64,000 bases of DNA. Source: CAVUMR01 sp963742715. Its GTDB lineage: Bacteria; Actinomycetota; Actinomycetes; Mycobacteriales; Micromonosporaceae. Shown one piece after another: positions 42,526 to 50,560 of this stretch. Where the stretch lies: NCBI GenBank assembly GCA_963742715.1, contig CAVUMR010000001.1:992001-1056000 (forward strand). Reading direction: 5' to 3'. The notes under the pieces are model-generated. The model was not told the origin of the DNA. It searched no databases and saw only the letters and a list, made by a program, of their open reading frames with translations. Each line of letters starts with the position of its first letter. Positions within the stretch are counted from its first letter, which is position 1. A program made the position numbers and the translations under genes.

Positions 42526-42770
42526 GGACGACCCCTCTCGTGGCATGGCATATATGGCCCGGAATTCAGGGCTTGCCTTTCCGTGGTGATCGCGGTCTGC
42601 GTTTCCCGCGGTGGTCGCCGTGAGCCGACCGATCCGAACGCCAGTTAACGACGACGGATCCGGACTTACCGCTCAAAACTGAGCGGCCCGGCGGCAACCG
42701 GCCGGCGACCATCGGATCGATTCGACGGTGCTGCGCCGCGCCCGAACGGCCCGGCGGGAATGGGGAGGAC
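42526..42770. promoter_or_regulatory. Divergent promoter region of the cluster
   Basis: Separates the minus-strand biosynthetic operon from the plus-strand fusion gene. An AT-rich CATATATGG element lies at about 42548-42556, close to the operon start. An inverted repeat GATCCG-N18-CGGATC spans 42631-42660 and contains TTAAC in its centre; it is a plausible operator, possibly for the CRP/FNR regulator. The RBS of the plus-strand gene is GGGGAGG at about 42761-42767. Confidence 0.45.
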
Positions 42771-44816
42771 ATGCCTCGCACAGCCCTGATCGCCGGCTCC
42801 TCGCCATTGCTCGCCGACCGGCTGGCGACCCGGCTGCTGACCGCTGCTGACACCGATCCCGATGGCACGCAGGTGCACCGGTGTGGACGCGGGCGACCTG
42901 CGGTGATCCCCGGTTTCCCGGCCGCCGGACCGGAGCGGTTGCGCTGGCACCCAGACACCAGCGCCGCCACCTCCGCGCTGGCCGACGCGCTGTCCGATGT
43001 GGACCTCTGGTACCTCGCCACCGACACCGGGCCGGCCCGCGGACCCGCGCTCGCCGCCGACCTGGCCGAGCTGCGCACCCTGCTCGCTGCGGTACGTCAG
43101 CGCGGTGCGAGCTGCCTCACGCTGGTCCGACCGGCGCTCGGCCCGGCCGCGGACGAGCGGCATGTCCAGCGGTACCAGCAGCTGGAGCAGGAGACCGTCG
43201 ACGCCGCGACGGCCAGCGGAACCCCGGTGCGCGTCGTCCGCGTCGCCCCACTGCTCGCCGGCACGGCGCTCGCCGCCCCGAGTTGGGAACAGCCAGGCTT
43301 TCTTCGGGTACTCGCGGAGGTGCACGCCGTTGTCCGGGAACTCGCCGTGCGGGCGCCGGCGGCGAGCAACCAGCCGCTGCGCTGGCCAGCCGTACCGGAC
43401 GGAAACGTGCCGGTGCTGGATCTCGAACTGGCCGTCGACACGCTGCTCGGCCTGCCCCGGCCGGCCGGTGCTGGTGCGGTCAGGTACCACCTCATGCCGG
43501 AGCCGACCCCGCTGACCGAGCTGGTCGACGGCATCCGGCAGGTGTGCCCGGTACCCCTCGCGCCGGCCGATGCCAGCGCCGAGCCGACCGCGGCCGACCG
43601 CTTTCTCGCCGCCCGGCTGGACGCGCTGCCGGAACTGCTCGGCCCGCTCGTTCCCGACCCGGCCAGCGTTGATGCCTCTGCCGCCGTTCTCGGCGGCTCT
43701 GCCGGGACGGCTGTTCTCCCCCGCGCGACGGCGCCGCGCCAGCTTCTCGCCGCGGCGTGGCGGTCGCTCGACCACGCGGCGGAGTCCACGAACGGGGGCA
43801 TCGCGCCGGCCGCGGGGCTGGTGTGGCGGCGCATCGCGCCGTTCAACGGCTCCGGCCCGCTGAGGTACCTGGCCGGCGGCTCGTCCGGACCGACCCTCGT
43901 GCTGCTCAACGCGCTCGGTCAGGGCGTCGGCTTCTGGTCCCGGCTGATCGAACGGCTCGGTGACAGCCACCGGGTACTCACCTGGGAGCCGCGCGGTACC
44001 GACCCGGACGAGCCGGTGCTCACGATGGCCGAACAGGTCGAGGACCTGCGCCGGGTACTGGCCGCCGAAGGCGTCGCGCAGGCTCATCTCGTCGGCTGGT
44101 GTACCGGCCCGAAGGTCGCGCTCGAGTTCGCCCGCCGGTACCCCCGGTCAGTCGCCTCTCTGGTTTTCGTCGCCGGCTCGTTCAAGCGGCTGGGTCAGGA
44201 CCAGGAGCTGGACACCGGGTACGAGAAGCACCTGGAGCACGTCTGCAGGATCGTGCAGCGGCAGCCGCGGATGGCCAGCCGGGTCGGCAAGCTGCTCGAT
44301 GGCGGCGGTACCTCGACTGAGCCGGCGGCCAGCCCGGACTCCGCCCCGGTGGCGATCGAGGAGGCGCTGGCCGCCGTGGACCCGGTACTGCAACCTGAGG
44401 TGAGCCGGCCGTTCGGCCGGCCCGACGTGCTCGTCCGGTACGCCGATCAGCTCCTCGACTTCTGGTCGTACGACGCACTCGACGCCGCTCGCGAGGTACG
44501 CGTACCGGCCCTGTTCGTCGGCGCCGAACTGGACCGCATCGCCTCACCCGCGCGGTTGCGTGCTGCCGCCAGGTGCGTGCCGGGCGCCCGGTACGCCGAG
44601 ATCGCTGGCGGTACGCACTACTGCCTACACGACCGCCCGGACCTGGTAACCGCGCTGGTCAGCGACTTCGTCGCGGACGTGACCCAGCACAGTTCAGCCG
44701 GTGGCGGTCCGGCCGGTGGCGGTCCAGCCGGTGATGGTCCAGCCGCCGAGCTGGCGGGCAGTGTGGCGCCTGCTGGCCCCACCACCGAGACCTACCCCGG
44801 CGTGCGCTGGCTGTAG
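42771..44816 (+). CDS. SDR-like / alpha-beta hydrolase fusion with Cys nucleophile
   Basis: A 681-residue fusion. The N-terminal third (about 1-250) is like an extended short-chain dehydrogenase/NmrA protein: a Rossmann start ALIAGSSPLLADRL with a degenerate glycine motif and a middle VRVVRVAPLL segment. The C-terminal half (about 370-650) is an alpha/beta hydrolase with LLNALGQGVGFW (oxyanion region), nucleophile elbow GWCTGPK, VGAELDRIASP (acid) and GGTHYCLH (His). The elbow carries Cys instead of Ser, as in dienelactone hydrolases and some acyl-transferring thioesterases. It is divergent from the biosynthetic operon and likely belongs to the cluster by position. The Gly/Pro-rich tail (about 645-670) is low complexity. 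Exact function unknown. Confidence 0.82.
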   Translation: MPRTALIAGSSPLLADRLATRLLTAADTDPDGTQVHRCGRGRPAVIPGFPAAGPERLRWHPDTSAATSALADALSDVDLWYLATDTGPARGPALAADLAELRTLLAAVRQRGASCLTLVRPALGPAADERHVQRYQQLEQETVDAATASGTPVRVVRVAPLLAGTALAAPSWEQPGFLRVLAEVHAVVRELAVRAPAASNQPLRWPAVPDGNVPVLDLELAVDTLLGLPRPAGAGAVRYHLMPEPTPLTELVDGIRQVCPVPLAPADASAEPTAADRFLAARLDALPELLGPLVPDPASVDASAAVLGGSAGTAVLPRATAPRQLLAAAWRSLDHAAESTNGGIAPAAGLVWRRIAPFNGSGPLRYLAGGSSGPTLVLLNALGQGVGFWSRLIERLGDSHRVLTWEPRGTDPDEPVLTMAEQVEDLRRVLAAEGVAQAHLVGWCTGPKVALEFARRYPRSVASLVFVAGSFKRLGQDQELDTGYEKHLEHVCRIVQRQPRMASRVGKLLDGGGTSTEPAASPDSAPVAIEEALAAVDPVLQPEVSRPFGRPDVLVRYADQLLDFWSYDALDAAREVRVPALFVGAELDRIASPARLRAAARCVPGARYAEIAGGTHYCLHDRPDLVTALVSDFVADVTQHSSAGGGPAGGGPAGDGPAAELAGSVAPAGPTTETYPGVRWL

Positions 44817-45283
44817 GCATCAAGCTGCCCGCTCCGGCCTGTTCCTTTCCCCGCCTCCCGCCTCCGACCCGCATCACCTTCCGCTGCCGCGCGCCGGCAA
44901 CGCGCGTGTCCCGCCGCCTGAGCCCGTGTCCGCATCCCTGTGCCGCGCGCCGGCAACGCGCGTATCCCCCCGCCTGGGCCGTGTCCGCATCCCTGGCTCC
45001 GGTCCTTCCTGGCCGGCTTCCACGTCGCCACCGGTCACGCGAGCACAACGCTCTCCGTTCCGGAAACGAACCCGCGCGCATGTTGGCGCCCCCGGCCGCG
45101 TCGGCCGTCCGACGGAAGTCTTGCTGTTCGGCTGGGATCTCGAGCGCTCTCGGCAACAGTCCGAAGTGGAGTAAGCGGCCCTGCTGCAGGTCTTGCAGGT
45201 CGTCTCGGAGTTCCCCGGATTCCTTTGTGGACGGCATCCCTGGAGAGGCCGGAATTGTCATACCCCTCCCATAGGTTCTGGGC
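44817..45283. other. Non-coding region with tandem repeat between cluster and HNH gene
   Basis: I see no supportable gene in these 467 bases. It marks the right border of the biosynthetic cluster. The only structure is the 55-56-bp tandem repeat, listed separately, and its GCGCGCCGG..CGCGCG palindromic cores. Confidence 0.6.
44885..44995. repeat. Tandem duplication of a 55-56-bp unit
   Basis: Two adjacent copies (44885-44940 and 44941-44995) start with TGCCGCGCGCCGGCAACGCG and end with GTGTCCGCATCCCTG, differing by a few substitutions and a 1-bp indel. No gene is encoded. Confidence 0.9.
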
Positions 45284-46885
45284 ATGGACGAGCGGGAGCT
45301 GATAGCAGCCGGGGTGGCTGTCGCTCCCGCGCGCTCCGACTCGGTTGCGGCCGTGGACGAGCCGATCCCAGCCCCGGTCGCGGCGCAGTCCCTGGCCACG
45401 CACCCAGCCGCTCCCACCCCGGTCACTGCCGCTGCCGCAGCCTCCACCCCGGTCACTGCCACCGCCGCTGCCTCCACCCCGGTCACTGCCGCTGCCGCTG
45501 CCTCCACCCCGGTCGCTGCCGTGTCGGTCGCGGTTCAGTCGACGGCCGCCTGCCCGGTGGCGGCGTTGGCGGGCCTGCCGCCTGGCCCGACACTGGGTGC
45601 CGTGTTGGCGGGCATCGACCGGTCGGCCCTGAATGGCTATGACCGGGTGCTGGTGCTCCGCGCGCAGGCCCGGCAGGTCGCGCATGAGCAGGCCCGGCTG
45701 CTGGCGGATCTGGTCGCGGTCGCCGACTGCCCACCGGCACCGGACCTGTCCGGCGCCTCGCCACGGGAAGCGGACGAGTTCATCTCCTGTGAGATAGCCG
45801 CGGCGTTGACCTGGACCCGGCAAGCCGCCGAAACCCACCTCGGCCTGGCCTGGTCGCTGACCTGTCGCATCCCGGCCGTGCACGCCGCCCTCACGGCCGG
45901 GGTGATCGACCTGGCCAAAGCGCGGGTGTTCGACCGCGAAACCGACCCGCTACCCCAGGGCGCGGCCCGCGCCGTGTGCGACCAGCTGCTGCCCGACGCG
46001 CCACAGCTGACCACCGGCCAGTTGCGGGCAAGACTGCAACGGCTCGTGTTGACCGTGGACCCGGACGCGGCGCGGGTCCGCGAAGCCGAAGCAGTCACCC
46101 GGCGGCGGGTGCTGGCCGGCCTGGACTTCGACGGCACCGTGTCGATCAGCGTCCTCGGGCTTCCCGCGCACCGCGCCACCGCCGCGATGGAACGCATCGA
46201 CGCGATCGCCGACGCCGCCCGCCGTAACGGTGACCTGCGCACCATCGACCAGCTACGCGCCGACACCGTGCTCGACCTGCTCGACGGCACCACCATCGCC
46301 GGGCCACTGCCCGGCCCGCGTAAAGGCGTCATCGAGTTGACCGTTCCGCTGACCACCCTGATGGGGTTGTCCGAGGAACCCGGTGAGCTGGCCGGATGGG
46401 GACCCATCGCCGCCGACATCACCCGCGACCTCGCCAACCACCACCACAACGTCACCTGGCGCTACCGCGTCACCGACACCCACGGACACCTCGTCGGAGC
46501 CGGCACCACCCGCCGCCCCACCACCCGCATGGACACCTTCGTCCGCACCCGCGACCGCACCTGCCGCTTCCCCGGCTGCCGCCGACGCGCCACCCGCACC
46601 GATCTGGACCACACCATCGCCTATACGGAGGACGGCCCCACCCACCCGGCCAACCTCGGCGCCCTATGCCGAACCCACCACCGCACCAAACACGAAGGAG
46701 GCTGGAAACTGGTCCAGCCCCAGCCCGGCGTCTTCCACTGGACCAGCCCCCACGGACACCACTACACCGTCCAACCAGAACGACCCGACCACACCCAGTG
46801 CACGGCGTGCGGGAAAGAGCAGCACCAGCCGGGACAGCAGGCACCGGCGGACAACCCCGACCCCCGCCCACCGCCAACGCCATAG
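45284..46885 (+). CDS. DUF222 / HNH endonuclease domain protein (13E12 repeat family)
   Basis: A 533-residue protein. After an Ala/Pro/Thr-rich N-terminal part with a repeated STPVTA unit (about residues 40-85), the DUF222 region follows (about 105-400) and then an HNH nuclease domain: RDRTCRFPGCRRRATRTDLDH (Cys pair and DLDHTIAY, the catalytic His), NLGALCRTHHRTKHEGGW. This family is multicopy in mycobacteria and other actinomycetes and often lies in variable regions; its biological role is not settled. The ribosome binding site is weak. Flanks on both sides have tandem repeats, compatible with a mobile or recombination-prone locus. Confidence 0.93.
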   Translation: MDERELIAAGVAVAPARSDSVAAVDEPIPAPVAAQSLATHPAAPTPVTAAAAASTPVTATAAASTPVTAAAAASTPVAAVSVAVQSTAACPVAALAGLPPGPTLGAVLAGIDRSALNGYDRVLVLRAQARQVAHEQARLLADLVAVADCPPAPDLSGASPREADEFISCEIAAALTWTRQAAETHLGLAWSLTCRIPAVHAALTAGVIDLAKARVFDRETDPLPQGAARAVCDQLLPDAPQLTTGQLRARLQRLVLTVDPDAARVREAEAVTRRRVLAGLDFDGTVSISVLGLPAHRATAAMERIDAIADAARRNGDLRTIDQLRADTVLDLLDGTTIAGPLPGPRKGVIELTVPLTTLMGLSEEPGELAGWGPIAADITRDLANHHHNVTWRYRVTDTHGHLVGAGTTRRPTTRMDTFVRTRDRTCRFPGCRRRATRTDLDHTIAYTEDGPTHPANLGALCRTHHRTKHEGGWKLVQPQPGVFHWTSPHGHHYTVQPERPDHTQCTACGKEQHQPGQQAPADNPDPRPPPTP

Positions 46886-47100
46886 CCGACCACCGCACGA
46901 CCACCTTCGATCCCCGGCACCAGGCCGGGCAATGAACGCTGACCCGGTCGCCACGCCGGGTAGTCAACGCTGCCCCGCACCTGGGCACCCGCCGATGCCC
47001 GCGAGCCGCAGAGCCTACGAACGAACGCACACGGCCGGGCTGGTGGCGGGATGACCGCCACGCACCCGAGGTCCGCGCGGACGGCAACCACCAGGCGCCC

Positions 47101-47210
47101 AGCCACCGACTGACGCCCAGCCACCGCCGACAGCCCGACACGACAACCACCAAGACGCCCAGCCACCGACTAACGCCCAACCACCGCCGACAGCCCGACA
47201 CGGCAACCAC
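47101..47210. repeat. 60-bp direct repeat, two copies
   Basis: Copies at 47101-47150 and 47161-47210 agree at nearly all positions (start AGCCACCGACTGACGCCCAG or AGCCACCGACTAACGCCCAA, end CAGCCCGACACGGCAACCAC), with an exact period of 60. The unit itself contains two smaller CGCCCAGCCACCG sub-repeats. Confidence 0.88.
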
Positions 47211-47280
47211 CGCCGACGACCCCAACCGCTGGCCGTCCAGCACGCCAGCCACCGGTGGCGACCCAGGTACGGCTCGCCGG

Positions 47281-47318
47281 CTTAGCAACAGTAAGCGACT
47301 TAGCGAACGCTTAGCGCA
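47281..47318. promoter_or_regulatory. Cluster of CTTAGC repeats, candidate operator/promoter
   Basis: CTTAGC occurs at 47281, 47299 and 47310; the last two are extended (CTTAGCGAA and CTTAGCGCA, 11-bp period). TAAGCG at 47292-47297 and CGCTTA at 47308-47313 form an inverted repeat with a 10-bp spacer. It ends 54 bp upstream of the start of the E1-like gene and is AT-richer than its surroundings, so it is the likely control site of the operon. Confidence 0.5.
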
Positions 47319-47372
47319 TTTCCCTACCGTCGTGGCTGATCTGGCCGGCTAACTCGAAAGGGGGCCGGAGCC

Positions 47373-48560
47373 ATGATTCCGCGGCTGAAACCCGTCGCGT
47401 GGGAGCGGGTCGGCACCGAGGTACACGTCGTCTCGGACCCACGCGAGCGGATCGTCCTGGAAGACCCGGACGGTGTGGTCGAACAACTCCTCACCCTGCT
47501 CCGCGACGGTGGCCGCGACCTCGACATGCTCGCTGCCGAGCTCTCCCGGTCCGGTACACCTGTCGATTCTGTTGATCTGGCCGACGCGATCGACGGGCTG
47601 AACGAACTGCGGCTGATCGAGGACGAGCGGCGGCTGGGCGTACTCCCGCAGGTCGCGCAGAACCGGTACGTCAGCAATCTCGAGTTCTTCCGTACCTTCA
47701 CCGACCTGGCGTACAGCGCGGAGGACGTACAGCTGCGGCTGCGCGAAGCGCACGTACTGCAGCTCGGAGTCGGCGGGCTCGGCTCCAACGTGCTGCAGAA
47801 CCTGTGCGGTCTCGGCATCGGCCGGCTCACGTTGCTGGACCGGGACACCGTCGAGCTGGGCAACTTCGCCCGCCAGTTCGTGTACCGCCGGCAGGACGTC
47901 GCGCGGTCCAAGGTCGACCGCGCGGCCGAGTGGGTACGCGAGTTCGATCCGGCCATCGCGGTGAGCACCATCCAGGCCGATCTCGGTGACGCGGCCGCGG
48001 TCGCGGACGTGGTACGCCGGACCAACCCCGATCTCGTCGTCGCCGGGGTGGACCGCCCGCTCGGCATCGACCGGTGGGTCAACTCCGCCTGCGTGGGGCA
48101 CGGCGTGCCGTTCATCCGGGCCGGCATGTTCGTCACGCAGGCGCTCGTCTGGTCGGTACACCCAGGGCACAGCGCCTGCTACGAGTGCCCGGCCGAGACC
48201 GACGGCGGCGACGTCATCCAGGCGACTCTCGGCCTGTTCGGGCAGCTGCCCACGGTCAACCGCGGCATCGGACCGGTCGCGTCACTGCTCGGCGCGCTCG
48301 TGTCGTTCGAGGCACTGCGGTACCTCACCGGGATCATGCCGCCGGCGTTCGCCGGCCGGCTCGGCACCCTCGACCTGCGCTCGGCCGGCGAGCTGTCCAT
48401 CGCGGACTGGCCGCGCAATCCCGACTGCCCGGTGTGCCTGACCGCCGGTGCCGGCCGCCGGGCCGCGGGCGGAACGGGCGCCAGCGAGACACCCATACCC
48501 GCTCCGGCGCCCGCGGAGGACCGGGGCGAGGCCGAACTCGCGTCCAGCGAAAGGGGGTGA
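47373..48560 (+). CDS. ThiF/E1-like adenylating enzyme with N-terminal PqqD-like region
   Basis: A 395-residue enzyme. Residues about 1-85 resemble a PqqD/RRE-like winged helix as used to bind leader peptides (VLEDPDGVVEQLLTLLRDG, LNELRLIED). Residues about 115-370 form an E1-like Rossmann domain: GVGGLGSNVLQNL (ATP loop), TLLDRDTVELGNFARQF (Asp and the Arg/Gln of the NxxRQ motif), SKVDRA (Lys), VVAGVDRP. Two CxxC pairs, CYECP and CPVC, should form the structural zinc site. Such proteins adenylate a carboxylate or activate a peptide backbone (MccB, ThiF, cyclodehydratase partners). It is the first gene of a four-gene operon whose second gene encodes a 27-residue peptide, the probable substrate. 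The tail after about residue 365 is Ala/Pro/Glu rich. Confidence 0.88.
   Translation: MIPRLKPVAWERVGTEVHVVSDPRERIVLEDPDGVVEQLLTLLRDGGRDLDMLAAELSRSGTPVDSVDLADAIDGLNELRLIEDERRLGVLPQVAQNRYVSNLEFFRTFTDLAYSAEDVQLRLREAHVLQLGVGGLGSNVLQNLCGLGIGRLTLLDRDTVELGNFARQFVYRRQDVARSKVDRAAEWVREFDPAIAVSTIQADLGDAAAVADVVRRTNPDLVVAGVDRPLGIDRWVNSACVGHGVPFIRAGMFVTQALVWSVHPGHSACYECPAETDGGDVIQATLGLFGQLPTVNRGIGPVASLLGALVSFEALRYLTGIMPPAFAGRLGTLDLRSAGELSIADWPRNPDCPVCLTAGAGRRAAGGTGASETPIPAPAPAEDRGEAELASSERG
48550..48560 (+). promoter_or_regulatory. Strong Shine-Dalgarno of the small peptide gene
   Basis: AAAGGGGGTGA matches the anti-Shine-Dalgarno of 16S rRNA at almost every base and ends four bases before the ATG at 48565. 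It overlaps the last codons and stop of the E1-like gene. Its strength supports real, high-level translation of the peptide. Confidence 0.85.
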
Positions 48561-48564
48561 CCGA

Positions 48565-48648
48565 ATGAAGATCAAGGTTCGCAAGGTGGAGCAGACCCGT
48601 CTGACCGTCTGCCTCGCTTTCATCGCCAGCATGTGCCCCGACAGCTGA
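48565..48648 (+). CDS. 27-residue candidate RiPP precursor peptide
   Basis: A very short gene, 4 bp after the stop of the E1-like enzyme and preceded by an almost perfect Shine-Dalgarno. The product has a basic N-terminus (MKIKVRKVEQ), then a hydrophobic C-terminal part with Cys16 and Cys24, ending CPDS with a C-terminal Ser. The layout is that of a leader plus core peptide: charged recognition region, small hydrophobic core with modifiable Cys, Thr and Ser. A structured hairpin follows immediately, which would favour peptide over downstream protease expression. I do not recognise the sequence as any known RiPP class. The call rests on context and on translation signals, not on homology. Confidence 0.75.
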   Translation: MKIKVRKVEQTRLTVCLAFIASMCPDS

Positions 48649-48657
48649 TCGTCAGTC

Positions 48658-48695
48658 CTCCCGTGGTGCCCGTCCGAGGTCGGGCGCCACGGGAG
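48658..48695 (+). terminator. 15-bp hairpin between peptide and protease genes (attenuator)
   Basis: Arms CTCCCGTGGTGCCCG (48658-48672) and CGGGCGCCACGGGAG (48681-48695) pair over 15 bp with a single G-U wobble and an 8-base loop. There is no U-tract, as is usual in actinomycetes. Located ten bases after the peptide stop and before the RBS (GAGGGAGG) of the next gene, it would act as partial terminator or mRNA stabiliser, setting peptide/enzyme stoichiometry. Confidence 0.8.
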
Positions 48696-48713
48696 CGGCC
48701 CGAGGGAGGTGCC

Positions 48714-49952
48714 ATGTCCACCGGTACCGCACCGGGATCCGAGCTGGCACCGGACCCCGCGGCGCGGTTGCGGGCTTCGGCCAGCGCGCTGTCCTGCACC
48801 CCGGACGGCGACGAGGTGCTGATCGGCAACCCGCGTACCGGCATGTTCGTCGCGGTACCGGAGGTCGGCCGGGTGGTCGTGCAGACCCTCGCGGCCGGCG
48901 GCACTGTCGCCGACGCGGCCACCGCCGCCGAACAGGTCGCTGGCGAACCGGTGGACGTGCCGGACTTCCTGGCCGCACTGCGCGACGCCGGCGTGCTCGA
49001 TGACACCGAGCCGCCGGTCATCACCAGACCCCCGGGCCGGCTGTCCTCGGCCGCCGCTCGCATCGCACCGCCGCTGTTCGGCCGGCTCGCCTGGACGGTG
49101 TACGCGGCCGCGGCTGTGTTCGACCTCGCGGTGCTGATCGCCCGGCCGGTGAGCCGACCCACCGTCGAAGACGCCTGGTTCCTGACCGATCCACTGCTCA
49201 GCATCGCCTGCCTGGGCGCGATCGCGCTGGTACTGCCACCGGTACACGAGGCGTGGCACTGGCTGGCCGGACGCGCGGCAGGCGTACCCGGCACGTTCCG
49301 GATCAGCTTCCGCGGCATCTTCATCACGTACGAGACCGACCTGTCGCTGCTGCTCACGGTGCCGCGGCGACAGCGGTACGGGCCGATGCTCGCCGGACTC
49401 GCGTTCGACGGCACCGTGATCGCCGCGTCCCTCGGCCTGCGCTGGCTGTACGAGGCCGGTGCGGCACAACTCCCGCCGGGCCTGTACCGCCTGCTCGGCG
49501 CGATCGTGGTGTTCGAGCTGTTCGCCGTCGCGCTGCAGTGCGCGGTGTTCCTGCGTACCGACCTGTACGCGGTGCTCGCGACCGCGCTCGGCTGCCAGAA
49601 CCTGTACCGGATCAGCTGGTTGACGCTCAAGCGGCGGCTGCTGCCGCTGACCGGCCCGGAGCGGGCGGAGCTGGCCGAAGCGACCGACCGGGACCGCGCG
49701 GTGGCCGGCTGGTTCAGCCTGCTCTACTTCGCCGGCGCCCTCGGCATGCTCTGGTTCCTGGTCAGCTACCTGCTGCCGTTCGGCATCGGCACGGTCGCCT
49801 GGCTGCTGCCGAACCTGGCCGCCGGCGGTGTCGACCAGTCCGCCTTCTGGGAATCCGCCACGGTCACCGCGCTGATCGCCGCGCAGTTCCTGCTGCCTGC
49901 CGCGCTCGCCGTGCGGGAGAGGCGGCAACGCGCCCGAGGGAGGCTCCGGTGA
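48714..49952 (+). CDS. PqqD-like / M50-type membrane metalloprotease (YydH-like)
   Basis: A 412-residue integral membrane protein; ATG follows GAGGGAGGTGCC. Residues about 15-95 look like a PqqD-type peptide-binding domain (LSCTPDGDEVLIGNPRTGMF, FLAALRDAGVLDD). The remainder has about six hydrophobic segments with HEAWHW (HExxH zinc site) near residue 180 in the third and RTDLYAVLATALGCQNLY later, whose Asp is a plausible further zinc ligand. The arrangement resembles YydH and related peptide zinc metalloproteases in RiPP operons, which process or export a modified peptide across the membrane. Its stop overlaps the GTG of the next gene. It is the obvious candidate to cleave the 27-residue peptide. 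Confidence 0.85.
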   Translation: MSTGTAPGSELAPDPAARLRASASALSCTPDGDEVLIGNPRTGMFVAVPEVGRVVVQTLAAGGTVADAATAAEQVAGEPVDVPDFLAALRDAGVLDDTEPPVITRPPGRLSSAAARIAPPLFGRLAWTVYAAAAVFDLAVLIARPVSRPTVEDAWFLTDPLLSIACLGAIALVLPPVHEAWHWLAGRAAGVPGTFRISFRGIFITYETDLSLLLTVPRRQRYGPMLAGLAFDGTVIAASLGLRWLYEAGAAQLPPGLYRLLGAIVVFELFAVALQCAVFLRTDLYAVLATALGCQNLYRISWLTLKRRLLPLTGPERAELAEATDRDRAVAGWFSLLYFAGALGMLWFLVSYLLPFGIGTVAWLLPNLAAGGVDQSAFWESATVTALIAAQFLLPAALAVRERRQRARGRLR

Positions 49953-50560
49953 GCAGCGCAGCCCGAGCAGACACCGAAACCCAGGACATCACGGTGTACT
50001 CGCGAATGTGGATCTGGCGGGTCGGGGCCGTCGCCGCGGTCGCCGCGGTCATCTTCGGGGTGGTCGCCAGCCAGTACACCTCGATCACCGGTGCCGCGGT
50101 CGGCTCCACCGCGGTCTCCCGACCGGCGCCCTGCCTGCCCGGTCAGGCGGTACCGATCCTGGCCAGTCCGCACGTCTCCGCGGAAGCGATCCGGCACGCG
50201 AAGTACAACTCGGATCCGCCGACCTCCGGACCGCACTTCGGGTTCACCATCGCGCCCGGGGTGTACCGCGAGCAGGTGTCGACCGGCCTGACCGTGCACG
50301 CGCTCGAACACGGCCACATCGTCATCCGGTACGCCCGCGCGACGACCAGGGCTGACGTCGAGCGGCTCGAGGCGATCGCCCGGCGGTACCCCCGTGATGT
50401 GGTGCTGGCGCCGTACGACCGGATGGACCGCGGTATCGCGTTGACCGCGTGGGGCCGGATCGACCGGTTGAGCCGGTTCGACGAGCCCCGGATCGCGCGC
50501 TTCATCACCGAACTGCGCGGCCGGTACGCGCACGGCTGGACGCGCGTCGACCCCTGCTGA
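49949..50560 (+). CDS. DUF3105 membrane-anchored protein
   Basis: A 203-residue protein starting at GTG 49949 (GTGA overlap with the protease gene). One N-terminal membrane segment (about residues 22-42, WIWRVGAVAAVAAVIFGVVAS minus its last residue), then an extracytoplasmic DUF3105 domain with the typical NSDPPTSGPHF and HALEHGHIVIRY signatures. Function of DUF3105 is unknown. Translational coupling indicates it works with the peptide/protease genes, perhaps in peptide handling outside the membrane or immunity; this is inference. The reading frame ends inside the terminator hairpin. Confidence 0.88.
   Translation: MSSAARADTETQDITVYSRMWIWRVGAVAAVAAVIFGVVASQYTSITGAAVGSTAVSRPAPCLPGQAVPILASPHVSAEAIRHAKYNSDPPTSGPHFGFTIAPGVYREQVSTGLTVHALEHGHIVIRYARATTRADVERLEAIARRYPRDVVLAPYDRMDRGIALTAWGRIDRLSRFDEPRIARFITELRGRYAHGWTRVDPC

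Larger units (their letters stand above)
46886..47372. other. Non-coding region upstream of the RiPP-like operon
   Basis: No convincing gene in about 490 bases. It contains a 60-bp direct repeat and, close to the following gene, three CTTAGC elements; both are listed separately. Confidence 0.6.

Noticed and set aside
46383..47288. Frames overlapping the HNH gene end and its downstream repeats on either strand
   Set aside because: Low-complexity His/Pro/Thr or Gly/Val/Trp-rich translations with repeats reflecting DNA composition; no start signals.
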